A stretch of 64,000 nucleotides of DNA from positions 139,595,468-139,659,467 of the forward strand of contig NC_053390.1 of NCBI RefSeq assembly GCF_905171765.1, given 5' to 3'. Position numbers and translations under genes: made by a program. This stretch comes from Bufo bufo. Taxonomy: Eukaryota > Chordata > Amphibia > Anura > Bufonidae. Of the stretch, positions 12,240 through 22,562 are shown one piece after another; position 1 is the first letter of the stretch; each line of letters opens with the position of its first letter. Under the pieces are notes generated by a model. The model was not told the origin of the DNA, ran no database searches, and saw nothing but the letters and a program-made list of their open reading frames with translations.

Positions 12240-12440
12240 CAGGTAGTAGAGAAATAAAAAAGGCTTTATTCACCAGGCATGCAACGTTTCAATCCTCTCA
12301 ATGGGATTTTTCTCAAGCAGAGTAGAGAAATAAAAAAGGCTTTATTCACCAGGCATGCGAGAAAAATCCCATTGAGAGGATTGAAACGTCGCATGCCTGA
12401 TGAATAAAGCCTTTTTTATTTCTCTACTACCTGGATGTGC
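12240..12440. repeat. Foldback of a hammerhead-like short repeat
   Basis: AGAGAAATAAAAAAGGCTTT occurs directly twice (near 12250 and 12324) and inverted near 12405-12428. Between the arms lie GAGAAAAATCCCATTGAGAG then GATTGAAACG, and its complement. The unit contains a hairpin (AATCC...GGATT) followed by GAAACG and then GAATAAAG. The same plan recurs at 12505-12560 and in the foldback at 22361-22524. Confidence 0.7.
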
Positions 12441-12459
12441 TGCGGAATTTCTTTATTTT

Positions 12460-12460
<1 letters not shown>

Positions 12461-12498
<38 letters not shown>

Positions 12499-12499
12499 T
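12461..12499. repeat. (GATA)n microsatellite
   Basis: Nine to ten AGAT units follow TTCTTTATTTTT. The run leads directly into a TAGCTTGAGAAAGACC segment that has the hairpin-plus-GAAAC plan of the neighbouring repeats. Confidence 0.9.
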
Positions 12500-12705
12500 A
12501 GCTTGAGAAAGACCTCATTGTCTTGAGATGAAACTTTGCTGTTGGGGTGAATAAAGGTGGGTCTACCACACTTCATCATATCTGAAGTGCTGCCTCATTC
12601 TTCTATTAATATATCCATTGGCTTCCAACCACGGCCTGGAGGGATTGCACCCAAAGCCTTTTCACACTTTTGATTTGTGCTGCTGTGTCTTGTGTTCTTG
12701 TGTTG

Positions 12706-12707
<2 letters not shown>

Positions 12708-12741
<34 letters not shown>
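12708..12741. repeat. (GATA)n microsatellite
   Basis: About eight GATA units. They mark the left side of the block that holds the hammerhead-like motif and the SGNH-like ORF. Confidence 0.9.
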
Positions 12742-12940
12742 GACGTCTAGGTCTCTGCTCTGTATTTCTCTGTGTGAGGTGGGTGGTTTCCTCCATGGCT
12801 TTTGCCTCTGGTGGCCCATGTTGGGGTACAAAGGGCCTTGTTTCCTGTTTGTGGTGTGGCGTTTGATACTGTTGTCTCCAGATTGACCTGTGTAGGGTCT
12901 ATGATGTAGCAGGCTGTATAAATGTGTGTAGCTTTGTGCT

Positions 12941-13000
12941 GTTACACTTGTGCAGCTCTTTTGTACCTGATGAAGGGGAGTGATTCCCCGAAACGTGTTG
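12941..13000 (+). ncRNA. Degenerate hammerhead-ribozyme-like motif
   Basis: CTGATGA at 12967-12973 is followed by a 5-bp hairpin (GGGGA 12975-12979 / TCCCC 12985-12989) and GAAA at 12990-12993, the order of the hammerhead core. ACAC (12944-12947) can pair with GTGT (12995-12998) as stem III, and GTGC (12950-12953) with GTAC (12963-12966) as stem I. Deviations: an extra A before stem II, a mismatch beside the cleavage site, and G where H (A, C or U) is needed at position 17. Hammerheads are known to be frequent in amphibian genomes within Penelope-like elements. This copy, if related, is probably inactive. It could instead be just a conserved retroelement hairpin. Confidence 0.3.
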
Positions 13001-13010
13001 TATTGCTGCA

Positions 13011-13807
13011 TTAAAAGATTCCTTCTTGACCCTGGTGACTGGTAGACGGTAATTTGCGCCGTGGGACGTGTTTTGTTTTCTTGCACTGTGTAGGGTCTAG
13101 GCCGGGGTTTTTTTTTAGTACAATGTCCTTCATTTCTTTGGCCAGGAGGTTGACTCGTTGCTTATTGAGGTGTTTGCTGTCATATAGATGAAGGCGCTTG
13201 ATGGCGGGGTGTTGTGCCAGGATGACGTTCGGCACAGAGCTGATCTTAGCTGCTAGTTCAGTGTTAATGGTTTGGATGATATCGTTGGGCACATCCATTC
13301 TTGGCAGCAGGGATAACACTATTATTTTACTGGCCGGGAACTTGTGTTGTGCAGTTTTTGCCAGCTGGGTCAGCTGTTCCACGATCTGCTGCTGAATGTC
13401 TTCAAGGTTGTTTGTACCCGTATGTATGATGATATTGGTTGGAGTAGTGAAGTGTGGATCGTTGATAACTGCTGTGACTTGTTCAATCGTTGCACAATTC
13501 ATTTTTTTAACCCTTTCTTTGGGAAAAGCAGCCTCATGTTCAGGTATTTCCCATTGGAGTCTATGATTAGTACTGTATACGGACATTGGGGCTCACGGGC
13601 CACTTGCTGTTTGGTAGAGGTTTCCTGGGTGCTGTTCGATCCTCTTACTGGATCTTCATATTGGTTTGTGCTTGGGGTTCTAATTATTGTTGGCTCTGAC
13701 TGTCTGCTCTGTAGCAATCCGCTATTGGTTGGCGTGGTTACATTCATTTCTGGTGTTGTTAATGTGTTACGGATCTTTGGTATAAAGTTCTGGAAGCTGG
13801 TTATCAT
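13011..13807 (-). pseudogene. SGNH-hydrolase-like retroelement ORF, frameshifted
   Basis: Two overlapping minus frames (13499-13807, then 13011-13586) join across a frameshift near 13505-13525. The joined product shows the SGNH/GDSL plan. A block-I-like VLIIDSNGK carries Ser, a block-III-like IIIHTGTNN carries Asn, and a terminal YDSKHLN supplies the Asp-x-x-His pair. The N-terminal part is Ser/Thr/Gln-rich and low complexity, and the C-terminus is basic. SGNH esterase-like domains are known in ORF1 of CR1-like LINEs, and related single-domain ORFs occur in other vertebrate retroelements. No reverse transcriptase is adjacent, so the element type is not fixed. The frameshift makes it a pseudogene here. 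Confidence 0.6.
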
Positions 13808-14439
13808 TGTGTCTGTGCTCTTCCCTGACCCCCCTTCCTGATTCTGAATCTGTGTCTTTATATCTGTTATCTCTTGGTGGCAAGCGGTGGGATGTTTTTA
13901 TTCTACCAGAGCATTAGTGCTTGGTTTACCTGATTATTCCTTGCATTAAAGGACTGGCTAAAACCTTGCGAGGATCTACGGCAGTTCTACAACGACAGAC
14001 TCAGTGCTTACTGTGAGAAATATACGTACAAACAGTTTCCCTCCCCAGTTTTTATTTCCTATTTTTAATTTGGCAAAACCTGCCTTCTGAGATGGCGGCC
14101 TGTTACAAAAAGCAGAGCAAAAAGGCTCTGGTTCAACTCTGCAGAGAGGCATCAATGCCACAGGCAAAAACAGGACCAGGTTTATTTTTTAAATGATGGG
14201 GCAAGACAAGCAGCTGCACCAGGTGGAACCTGGGCAAAGTCACCGTATGGCTCAGGGGAGCCAAGCAGTAGACAGTACAGCTATAACTGTTCCTCCTGAG
14301 GACACCAACAGCACCGATCCTCAGGAGAGTGTGGACTCTACAGTGGATTTTAAAACAGATGGGTGGATGTGACCCTAACATGCGCCTGCAGCTCATTACG
14401 CAACATCACCAGGAGGCTGAACGTCGAGACGAGAGGGAG
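13808..14439. other. No recognised gene; coding-like debris
   Basis: The stretch contains GATGGCGGCC near 14090 and a plus-strand segment near 14360-14450 that reads as Gln/Glu/Arg-rich, coiled-coil-like debris. It might be a decayed retroelement gag, but frames are short and broken and no motif confirms it. Confidence 0.3.
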
Positions 14440-15812
14440 GCTTCGCTAATTCGTCAACTTCGCTAATTCTAGCAATCAAATAGGAAAGTTGACTATAGAG
14501 ACAGGTAAGTTTAATTCGCTATGCGATTATATTACTTTGCTTTTTTTTAAAAAAATTGAATAGTTAAATACTTGATTATTATAATGATTCTATTTATAAA
14601 AAAGAAAAAGAAAAGTAATATAATCGCATAGCGAATTAAACACAGCTGTCTCTATAGTCAACCTTCCTATTTGATTGCTAGAATTAGCGAAGTTGACGAA
14701 TAGGTAGCTAAAAACGAAGATAGAGAATACTTCGTTATCTTCGTTTTGGGGAATATGACGAATACATTCGTCATATTCCCTAATTCTACCAAGCAAACCA
14801 TAGTAAACCAGGTCCAAGTTGAAATAGCAATGCGATTAATTCAAGTTATAATAATCAAATTTCGATTTCAACTTAGCACTGCTATATTCCATATTCGTTA
14901 ATTCTAGCCTAATATGGAATATAGCAGTGCTAAGTTGAAATCGCAATTCGATTAATTCAAGTATTAATAATCGAATTGCGATTTCAACTTGGAGCTGGTT
15001 TACTATGGTTGGCTTGGTAGAATATGGCGAATGTATTCGTCATATTCCTCATAACGAAGTATTCTTCATCTTCGTTTTAGCTACCTATTTGTCAACTTCG
15101 CTAATTCTAGCAATCATTTCAAATAGGAAAGTTGACTATAGAGACAGGTAAGTTTAATTCGATATGCGATTATATTACTTTGCTTTTTTTAATAAATAGA
15201 ATAATTATAATACTTGATAATTATAATTATTCTATTTATAAAAAAAATAAAAAAATAATATAATCGCATAGCGAATTAAAAACAGCTGTCTCTATAGTCA
15301 ACTTTCCTATTTGATTGCTAGAATTAGCGAAGTTGACGAATATGGAGCTAAAATGAAGATGGAGAATACTTCGTTATCTTCGTTTTGAGGAATGTGACGA
15401 ATACATTCGCCATATTCGCTAATTCTACCAAGCCAACCATAGTAAACCAGGTCCAAGTTGAAATCGCAATTCGATTATTATAACTTGAATTAATCGAATT
15501 GCGATTTCAACGTAATTCTCAAATCCGACAGTACATTCTAGTATGGAGACGTTCCCATGGTGATGGGGACGCTCCATGAGCACGGAAGTCGGTAGAAGCG
15601 GCAACGGGCACTGACTGGAGCAGCCAGGAAGTCAGGAATCCTAAGAACAGGTAAGAACAACTTTAGGGAAGTGGGAAAGAAGTAAATATAACAAAAAAAA
15701 ATGAATATTCTAAATATCGAATTTATAGCACTATATTCGAAATATTCGCGAATTAGCGAAGTGCCGATATTCGCTAAAAAATTCGATATTAGAATATTCG
15801 CGCTCAACACTA
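14440..15812. repeat. AT-rich foldback cluster with a hAT-like right end
   Basis: TTCGCTAATTCTAGCAATCA plus downstream sequence (GTTGACTATAGAGACAGGTA) appears at about 14458 and again at about 15105. Its inverted complement appears at about 14640-14700 and 15280-15340. A second palindrome, AAGTTGAAATCGCAATTCGA and its complement, recurs near 14815, 14875, 14940, 14985 and 15455. A third motif is CATATTC/GAATATG. The right end CGCGCTCAACACTA is the complement of TAGTGTTGAGCGCG and resembles hAT termini of the type at 30517. Its left boundary is unresolved. It lies directly against Tc1 coding sequence at 15813. Confidence 0.65.
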
Positions 15813-16311
15813 TGGGTGTTGCAACAGGACAACGACACAAAGCATAGAAGTAAATCAACAACAGAATGGCTTAAACAGAAGAAAATACGCCTTCTGGAGT
15901 GGCCCAGTCAGAGTCCTGACCTCAACCCGATTGAGATGCTGTGGCATGACCTCAAGAAAGCGATTCACACCAAGACATCCCAAGAATATTTCTGAACTGA
16001 AACAGTTCTGTAAAGAGGAATGGTCAAGAATTACTCCTGACCGTTGTGCACGTCTGATCTGCAACTACAGGAAACGTTTGGTTGAAGTTATTGCTGCCAA
16101 AGGAGGTTCAACCAGTTATTAACTGTGAATGTTTACATGGTGTGTTCAATAAAAACATGGTAACATTTAATTCTTTGTGTGATATTAGTTTAAGCAGACT
16201 GTGATTGTCTATTGTTGTGACTTAGATGAAGATCAGATCCCATTTTATGACCAATTTGTGCAGAAATCCATATCATTCCAAAGGGTTCACATACTTTTTC
16301 TTGCAACTGTA
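15813..16311 (+). mobile_element. 3' fragment of a Tc1-like transposon
   Basis: The left side starts inside transposase coding at the junction with the hAT-like foldback. The right side ends in the terminal repeat, whose complement begins TACAGTTGCAAGAAAAAGTA and continues TGTGAACCCTTTGG, with TA at 16310-16311. No 5' half was found nearby. TGGGTGTT (15813-15820) next to the foldback could be one copy of an 8-bp hAT target duplication, but the partner copy is not seen. Confidence 0.85.
15820..16122 (+). pseudogene. Tc1-like transposase, C-terminal fragment
   Basis: The first frame reads LQQDNDTKHRSK (second catalytic Asp), then [18 protein letters not shown] with the catalytic Glu, then loses frame at about 15960-15980. 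The remaining C-terminus continues in another frame (15931-16122) as [12 protein letters not shown] and then RLVEVIAAKGGSTSY, the usual end of the family. The N-terminal DNA-binding half is absent. Confidence 0.88.
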
Positions 16312-16324
16312 CATTTACATGTCC

Positions 16325-16745
16325 CTCTGTGGCTCCCACATGGTATAATGACCACCAGTGGCCCCTATACAGTATAATGACCACTAGTGGCCCTTCACAC
16401 AGTATAATGACCCCCCAATTCCCCCAAACACAGTATAATGACCTCCAGTGGCCCCACACACAGTATAATGACCCCACAGTGGCCCTCCATTCAGAATAAT
16501 AACCCCCAGTCACCCCCCATTCATAATAATGACCCCAGTGGCCCCCACACACTGTATGGAAGGGGCACTGGGGGTCATTATACTGTATGGTGGTCACTGG
16601 GGGTCATTATATTGAATGGGGGCTCTGGTGGTCATCATACTGAATGGAGGGTCATTGAGGATCATTATACTAAATGTGGGGCACAGGGGCCCATTATACT
16701 GTGTAAGGGGCCCTCACAGTGTAATGACCCTGGCCCCCTCACATA
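16325..16745. repeat. Minisatellite with an inverted second half
   Basis: Units of about 28-33 bp (CAGTATAATGACC followed by CCCAGTGGCCCC) run from about 16340 to 16555. The complementary units (GGGGCCACTGGGGGTCATTA-like) then run to about 16735. The join is near 16558-16565. Frames on both strands here are rich in short repeats (SPHGG / THTIMTP-like) and are not genes. Confidence 0.75.
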
Positions 16746-16923
16746 CCTATCATTGCCGGAGCACAGGGGAGCCATCGGTCCTGTCATTTACTAACCGCAG
16801 AAGTGAGACACACGTCATGACATCACTGCTGGGCTGGGCCTGGAGGAGAAAAGGAGCTGTGCAGTGATGTAGCTAGAACTGACTGGCCCCCACAGAAAAT
16901 TTTAGTACGCCTCCCGCCCCCCA

Positions 16924-17158
16924 GTGGGTTCACATCACGTTTTTCCTATCGGTTTGATGCATACAAATGTGCAGCACTCCACATTTTTGTATCCTGCAGA
17001 GTCCAATAAAAAAAATGCATACGTTAACGTATATGTTTCTTTAACAATGGAACTCTATGGTGACGCCACTGTATGGCATCAGTCTGAGGCATCTGTTAAC
17101 ATATACATTTTTGGTATGCATTAAATGGATGGCAAAAATGGTATGTGAACCCAGCCCT
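16924..17158. mobile_element. Probable short MITE with GGGTTCACAT ends
   Basis: GTGGGTTCACATCACGTTTT at the left is mirrored at the right by ATGGTATGTGAACCCAGC. The inner inverted match is patchy and the target duplication is not evident. The superfamily is unknown. Confidence 0.45.
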
Positions 17159-17499
17159 AGTGTCAGAATAAGCACCAGTACACAGCGGAGCAGCAGGGCG
17201 GAGAGGGAAAGCCGCCATGTACTGACAGAGCGCTACCTGGTCCTGGTGGTCAGGGATGAGGACTGTGTTTCCCAAGGATCATTTATCTACTGGGAAATAC
17301 AGGGCACAGTATAATACACTAGAATTTATATAATATAAAGATAGCCCTACCCCCTAATAATAATACAACTAGGGGGTCATTTATTATATAGAAATACGTC
17401 TATATTAGGCGTATTTCTGACACAGATTGTGGCGCAAAGGTCCTTAGCACCACAATCTGCATTTTTCCCCGCTCATGCCAGGTCTAAAACAGGTGGTGT

Positions 17500-17765
17500 G
17501 GGCAGGGAAAGGTATACAGTTATAGCCATACAGTTATTGGATAAAACCACCATACAGTGACCAGATAACACCTCTGTTCAGTTACCGGATAACACCGCCA
17601 TACAGTGACCGGATAAAAGGGTATAAGAGGGCACAGTGGAATGACTAGGGTCACTGTACAGGGTGTGGTAAGAGGGCACAATGCAGGGTATAAGGGGCAC
17701 AGTACAGGGTGAGGGGCACAGTATGGGGTGTGTGGCACAGTACGGGGTGGGGGGCACAGTCACAT
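17500..17765. repeat. GC-rich minisatellite
   Basis: Two degenerate series: CATACAGTGACCGGATAA units (about 17525-17615) and GGGGCACAGTACAGGGTG units (about 17640-17760). The antisense Cys/Pro-rich frames at 17520-17763 are by-products. Confidence 0.65.
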
Positions 17766-18400
17766 GACCCTGTGAGGTTAGAAGGTCCTTATGGTGAATG
17801 CGGTTCAGACACTACTATAATTAGAGGCAGAGGAGTGAGACAGGGGGCCAGGGCCCTGGATGGACAGGAGAGGTGAACACAGCAAGTAGGTAGAAGGGGC
17901 TCTGAGGGGGATTCAGAAGTAGTGGCAGGAGCTCTGTGCACAGCAGCAACAGGAGATAGGAGGGTGGAACAGGAGCTCTGGATACATGAGGGAGGAAAGG
18001 AGACAGAAGGGGATCCCTGAGGATGAGATACTACAAGTGATGGGGGGAGGGCAGGTGTCATGGATGCAAACTTCTTAATGAAGCAGTAAAATAACTAAAT
18101 AGCATGAAGCAGCAGCTCGGAGTCCTCCCCCCCCCCCCTCCCTCCCCCTCCCCCTCCTGTCCCACAGAGAAGAGACACAGTGCAGACTCAATGACAAACT
18201 CTTCATGTCTGAAGCTGGTAAGGTAACCTGCTGCTCTGCTGAATGGATTGAAGAGGGGGCGTGTCTGAAGCTCTGCAGCAGCCGGCCTCATGTGACTCAG
18301 AGGGACCACCAGAGAGGTATTGCGTAAGTGAAATGACAGTAATGAGTGTTTCCATCTGTATTGATGGAAGTGCTCATAGCAGTTTAGTGGGCTTCCCCAG
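17766..18400. other. No recognisable gene; C-run at about 18127-18150
   Basis: Purine-rich and then C-rich sequence. The frames at 17789-18459 have no convincing motif. Confidence 0.4.
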
Positions 18401-18439
18401 GAGCAGTGGGCCCCTGCATTTGCCCGGGTTTGACGGGTG

Positions 18440-19518
18440 CTGACGCCGACCCTGCCCAAAAGCCACCTGTGACCAGCAGGAACGGAGATAAGTCAGTGGG
18501 AGCCCCCACTCCCTTCCCCAGCTTATACCCAGGGCATCCTACTTCTATATCTAGGGCCCCAGGAACCAGGCCTGTTTTTACAGATCCCTGCAGATGTTTT
18601 ACCTGCAACCAAATGGGACATTTAAGTCGTAATTGACCTCAGAATAAGAAACCCAATATCTCGATGGAACTTAGTGGATCAACTTTGACTGTCACGAGAA
18701 CAGAGGACAGGAATTCTGATCACCAAGTCACTATTGGTCTGCGAGATACTGGAGCAGAAATCACCCTTGTGCGTCCGAAACTAGTGAACCCCCAAAATAT
18801 AGTTCCTGGAGAAACCCTGGCTGTGAAGGGAGTTGGAGTGATGGACCCTGCAATCCCCATGGCACAAGAATTTCTGGATTGGGGTGCAGGTCATGGAGTT
18901 AGGACTGTGGGAGTAACTAATTTCATCCCTATTAACGTATTGCTGGGAACTGACTTAGGGCGGCTTGTATCCCAGTATACTAAGGAGGACACACCAAGTC
19001 TAGATGGACTGTTTCTGAGGAATCTTATCAGTAAACCTGAAGTTCCAGAGAGACAAACCTTGTCAAACCTCCCCCACAAGGTGGGAAGTGGCCACGTTAC
19101 AAAAGAGTCATGTGACTTGCAAGATGGAAGTCGTGCCAAGGACTCTATTGTCCAATAAACCATATAAATTCTGTGGAGAATTCCATTGTCCAAGGACCAA
19201 GAGATGAGGATATTAACATTATTTCCAGGGATGTTATTGACAAATCAAATGACAAAAAAGAAGACAGTAAAACTGCAGATGAACCCCTTGATGCAGAGAC
19301 TGTAAATTATGTTAATGTGGAAAAGGACAATCTCCTTGTAGAGAAGCCGAACATGAAGCCTAGCAAGGAGGAGCTACTCAGTGAAACCCATTCAATTTGT
19401 CCAGCAGCCATTGCGGAACAAGTACTGACTACAGATTCACAGCACCGATACTCTGGATTTACAAACATAAATGATAACAATGAGCTAGTTATTAAGGCCT
19501 ACCAGGATTTAACATAGG
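18440..19518 (+). pseudogene. LTR-retroelement gag end and protease relic
   Basis: The first frame (to 18636) ends CFTCNQMGHLSRN, a CCHC zinc knuckle typical of nucleocapsid. A TGA stands where the last Cys would be expected, so the knuckle is broken. The next frame (18664-19158) has a short lead and then GLRDTGAEITLV, the Asp-Thr-Gly-Ala active-site motif of a retropepsin, followed by a flap-like VGVTNFIPINVLLGTDLG stretch typical of retroelement proteases. A third frame (19173-19517) is acidic with no motif. No reverse transcriptase or integrase follows, so the interior is deleted. It is a decayed copy of a Gypsy-like or retrovirus-like element; the class cannot be settled from this part. 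Confidence 0.75.
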
Positions 19519-19703
19519 AGCCGACCATTGCAGATGACGACCTCCATCTGACAGCTAAAGCTTCTGGTCAGGATGGTGAGAAAACCATGGGACCAAAGGA
19601 ACCAGCCAGACCTTTTCTTAATATGGCCTCAGATGGATTACTGGATGAAAAACGTTCAGCTACTCTATTTGGATTATGTGGTTTATCTGACGTCACTCCC
19701 ACT

Positions 19704-20165
19704 AGGGTGGGTTCACACTAGCGTTAGGAATTCCGTTATGGCTTTCTGTTATAACATGCTTATAACAGAAAATAACGGCATCCATAAGACGGATGAACAG
19801 ATCCATTCTTCTGCCCATAGACTTGTATTATGACGGAATGCAAAACTGAAGCCTTTAAAAGGCATTCCGTTTGCTTTCCGTCCTAATAGAAGTCTATGGG
19901 AATCAAAACGGATCCATCTGGGTCCCGTTATGCAAGACAGAATACACAGTCCTGTCGACAGAACTTTGTTTTCCATCTTGCATAACAGGACCCAGACGGA
20001 TCCATTATGCTTTCCCATAGACTTCTATTAGGACGGAAAGCAAACAAAATGCCTTTTAAAAGCTTCCGTTTTCCATTCTGTCTGGGCATTCCGTTATTTT
20101 CCATTATAACCATGTTATAACGGAAAGCCATAACGGAATCCCTAAAGCTAGTGTGAACCCACCCT
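19704..20165. mobile_element. Long palindromic MITE inserted in the LTR element
   Basis: AGGGTGGGTTCACACTAGCG at the left equals, with small differences, the complement of the right end (GCTAGTGTGAACCCACCCT). Nearly the whole 460 bp folds on itself around TCCTGTCGACAGAAC near 19950. Arms share CCGTTATGGCTTTC, GGACGGAAAGC and CCCATAGACTTCTATTA blocks. The target duplication is unclear. It separates the protease-like frames from the polypurine tract and LTR. Confidence 0.8.
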
Positions 20166-21100
20166 TACACTCTGTCAACATAGCTGGAGTTCCAGAAGGG
20201 ATGGAGATCTATCCGACTCTGGGTGCAGAACCAGATGTAAAGCCAAGAATGGAAGTATTGACTCTTCCAAGTTCAAAACAGAAGCTTGACCTGCAGATGG
20301 GTGGGCAGGCCACGGAAAACCTGTCATGGAGATGTGCTTGGGAACCAACCTGTAGTCAGTTCCCATGGCACATCATAAAGGGGGAAGATGTCATAAATAT
20401 TATGTGGGGGTGCATACTTTTAGTAGCTATTATAGAATTATATGTGTTGTGTATTTGCAGTATAAGGTGTGATTTCTGCTGGATAGAAGGATTATTCACC
20501 AATTGTTGACTGCTTTGAAGCCATCGGTCTATCCCAGCAGGGTGGAGTCGGCAGGCTGGGCCTCTGCCAGCTTCAAGAGATGCAGATGGACAGTCTTCCT
20601 CATCATCCCATCGTATCTAACACCTCTGGCTACCAGGTACTAACTTCAAAGAAGCATCTGCTCCCCCCTCCTAAACCGGGTACCGGAGGAAGGGAATCAT
20701 TTTGGAGGGAAATTTGAAAACTTTAAAACAAAGAGATTTCAATATTCAATGCCCTCCACTGCCCTCATTAATTGCCCCCCCCCCAATTGGAAGAAATAGG
20801 ATTTGGATAGTCAATGACTGGGCCGATCGGCATGGTAGCCATTTCTTTCCCTTCTTCCGGGAACAGTAAGTTCTTATTACTGTTTTTACCCATTTATTTT
20901 ACTTTTACTGTTTGTGTACGTTATATTTACTTTGTCTCATTTTACAGCTGTTTTTGTAAGCACTGAGCTATTTTTGTGTATAAAATGTTCCCTTTATAAT
21001 TCCGCCTTGTTGCTCTAAAGAATCCATAGCCTGAACTTGTGACTGTGTGATTGCTTGTGAGCAGAACGTGTATACGTGGATGGTGCAACGTTTCTGACTT
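20166..21100 (+). mobile_element. 3' end of the LTR element: polypurine tract and LTR start
   Basis: AAAGGGGGAAGA (20377-20388) is a polypurine tract immediately followed by TGTCATAAATATTATG, the expected TG start of a 3' LTR. Within the following 700 bp are a TATAAAA-like box (near 20978) and T-rich regulatory sequence. The LTR end is not certain. A position near 21110 (TTATGTCA) is possible but I could not match it to a second LTR. The 118-codon frame at 20153-20509 spans the tract and LTR and is not a gene. Confidence 0.5.
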
Positions 21101-22213
21101 ATGTCAAAGTTAGTGGTAGCATCTGATGTTTGGGGTGTTGGGTGTTTGGGGGTGATCTACACTCACTTTGTGGCCTGAGTGTGTGCTGTGCACGGATCCA
21201 TCCCTGGTTGCGAGACGCGGGTGCATACGTGTATCTATCTATCGTTAATTTTATTTTTCCTATGCTAGACTAGGATAAAATGGCAATCTGAAAATGTAAG
21301 ATTTTACTGGGAAAAGCCTTATCTGTCATGTGGTTAATGCAACAGACAACAGGCAGCCATGACGTGAACCAGCCCCAATGACGGCTCAGAGCCCATGTGA
21401 GTAGACAGGCACATGGGTAGAAACTGAAGTCTTAGCCTTTGTATATTTAACACAATCCTTGTGAATGACATATTCTTGGAATACATCCAGAGACCTTGAT
21501 CAGAGGATGAACTTTTCTTGACTTTGTGAAACATTAACATCCAGTGCACCCAGGGACATGGGCATGCATATAAATCTGTGGCACAAGTCTGTCTGTGTAT
21601 TTTTTTAATGACTTGCTTTAAATAAGTCCTGACAACACAATCCAGTTGTTCAAGACTTTGCTGGTAACAGCTGAATCTCTATTAAAACATTTTCTTTAAA
21701 CATTTTTAATGCAGTTAATGAACTAATTTGTTGCATTGTCAACATCGGTTGTTTTCTTTACAATAAAAACTTAAGAAAGAGCAGTAACTGCCAAATATCT
21801 GCTCCTCACATCCAGGGGAAACATTGAAGAGCATTTAACAAGGTGACCTGCAATCATCTATTAATATTATATCATCTTAAGCGTTGTGTTAATTGATGTG
21901 TGAGTTCAGTAACAGTTCACGTAGGAGGTCTGTGAAGTGTGAGGTCTTTTCATATATTAGAACAGATGCTGTATAGTTTATTGAAAGTCAACTTTATATG
22001 CAGTCCCTAGAAGGGAGCTCTGTAAATTTCTGTCTTCTTTTGTATCTCCATGGCTAAAAGTGGAAAAAAAGATCATTAGTTTTTTCTCTGAAACTGTTTA
22101 GAACGATATTCTTCATAGATGCCTCCAAAATATGCCACTGTATGTTTGGGCATAACAACAAGGATAGCAGGCGTAGAAGCTATTCTGGGGCCCAGCAGGT
22201 GAAGTGCAGTTAA
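21101..22213. other. No recognisable feature
   Basis: Noncoding sequence with a short (TATC)n run near 21230. No long frame has recognisable motifs. Confidence 0.4.
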
Positions 22214-22360
22214 TATTACACAGTCACATTATTATGACCGCCTACTACTTTCTACAAAATAAATGGAGTTAGTAGCAACACGGAAAATCAGTAGCCAAAA
22301 AGTGGTGGTGCCAGCAGTGATGGGTATCAGCCTGTCATACCCCCGTTAAACATAGAGTGA

Positions 22361-22524
22361 AAAACCACAGCACACTTCATTCTTCAGATGCAAAGTCGTT
22401 TATTCACCATGATAGTGTGACAGTTCGACCGGTGTTGGAAAAAAGACCAACACAGGTCGAAACGTCGCACTATCTTGGTGAATAAACGACTTTGCATCTG
22501 AAGAATGAAGTGTGCTGTGGTTTA
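22361..22524. repeat. Foldback with hammerhead-like core
   Basis: AAACCACAGCACACTTCATT and the following AGATGCAAAGTCGTTTATTC at the left are inverted at 22480-22524. The centre holds AAAAGACC-AACACA-GGTC-GAAACGTCGC, which is a hairpin followed by GAAACG, and its partial mirror. The plan matches the foldback at 12240-12440. Confidence 0.75.
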
Positions 22525-22562
22525 TAACTCTATTTTCACGTACTACTTTCAACGTCGGCAGT

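Noticed and set aside
12595..13086. 163-codon minus frame
   Set aside because: It runs through the GATA microsatellite (SIYLSIYLS repeats) and the tail of the SGNH-like element in another frame.
17520..17763. Cys/Pro-rich antisense frames
   Set aside because: They are translations of a GC-rich minisatellite.
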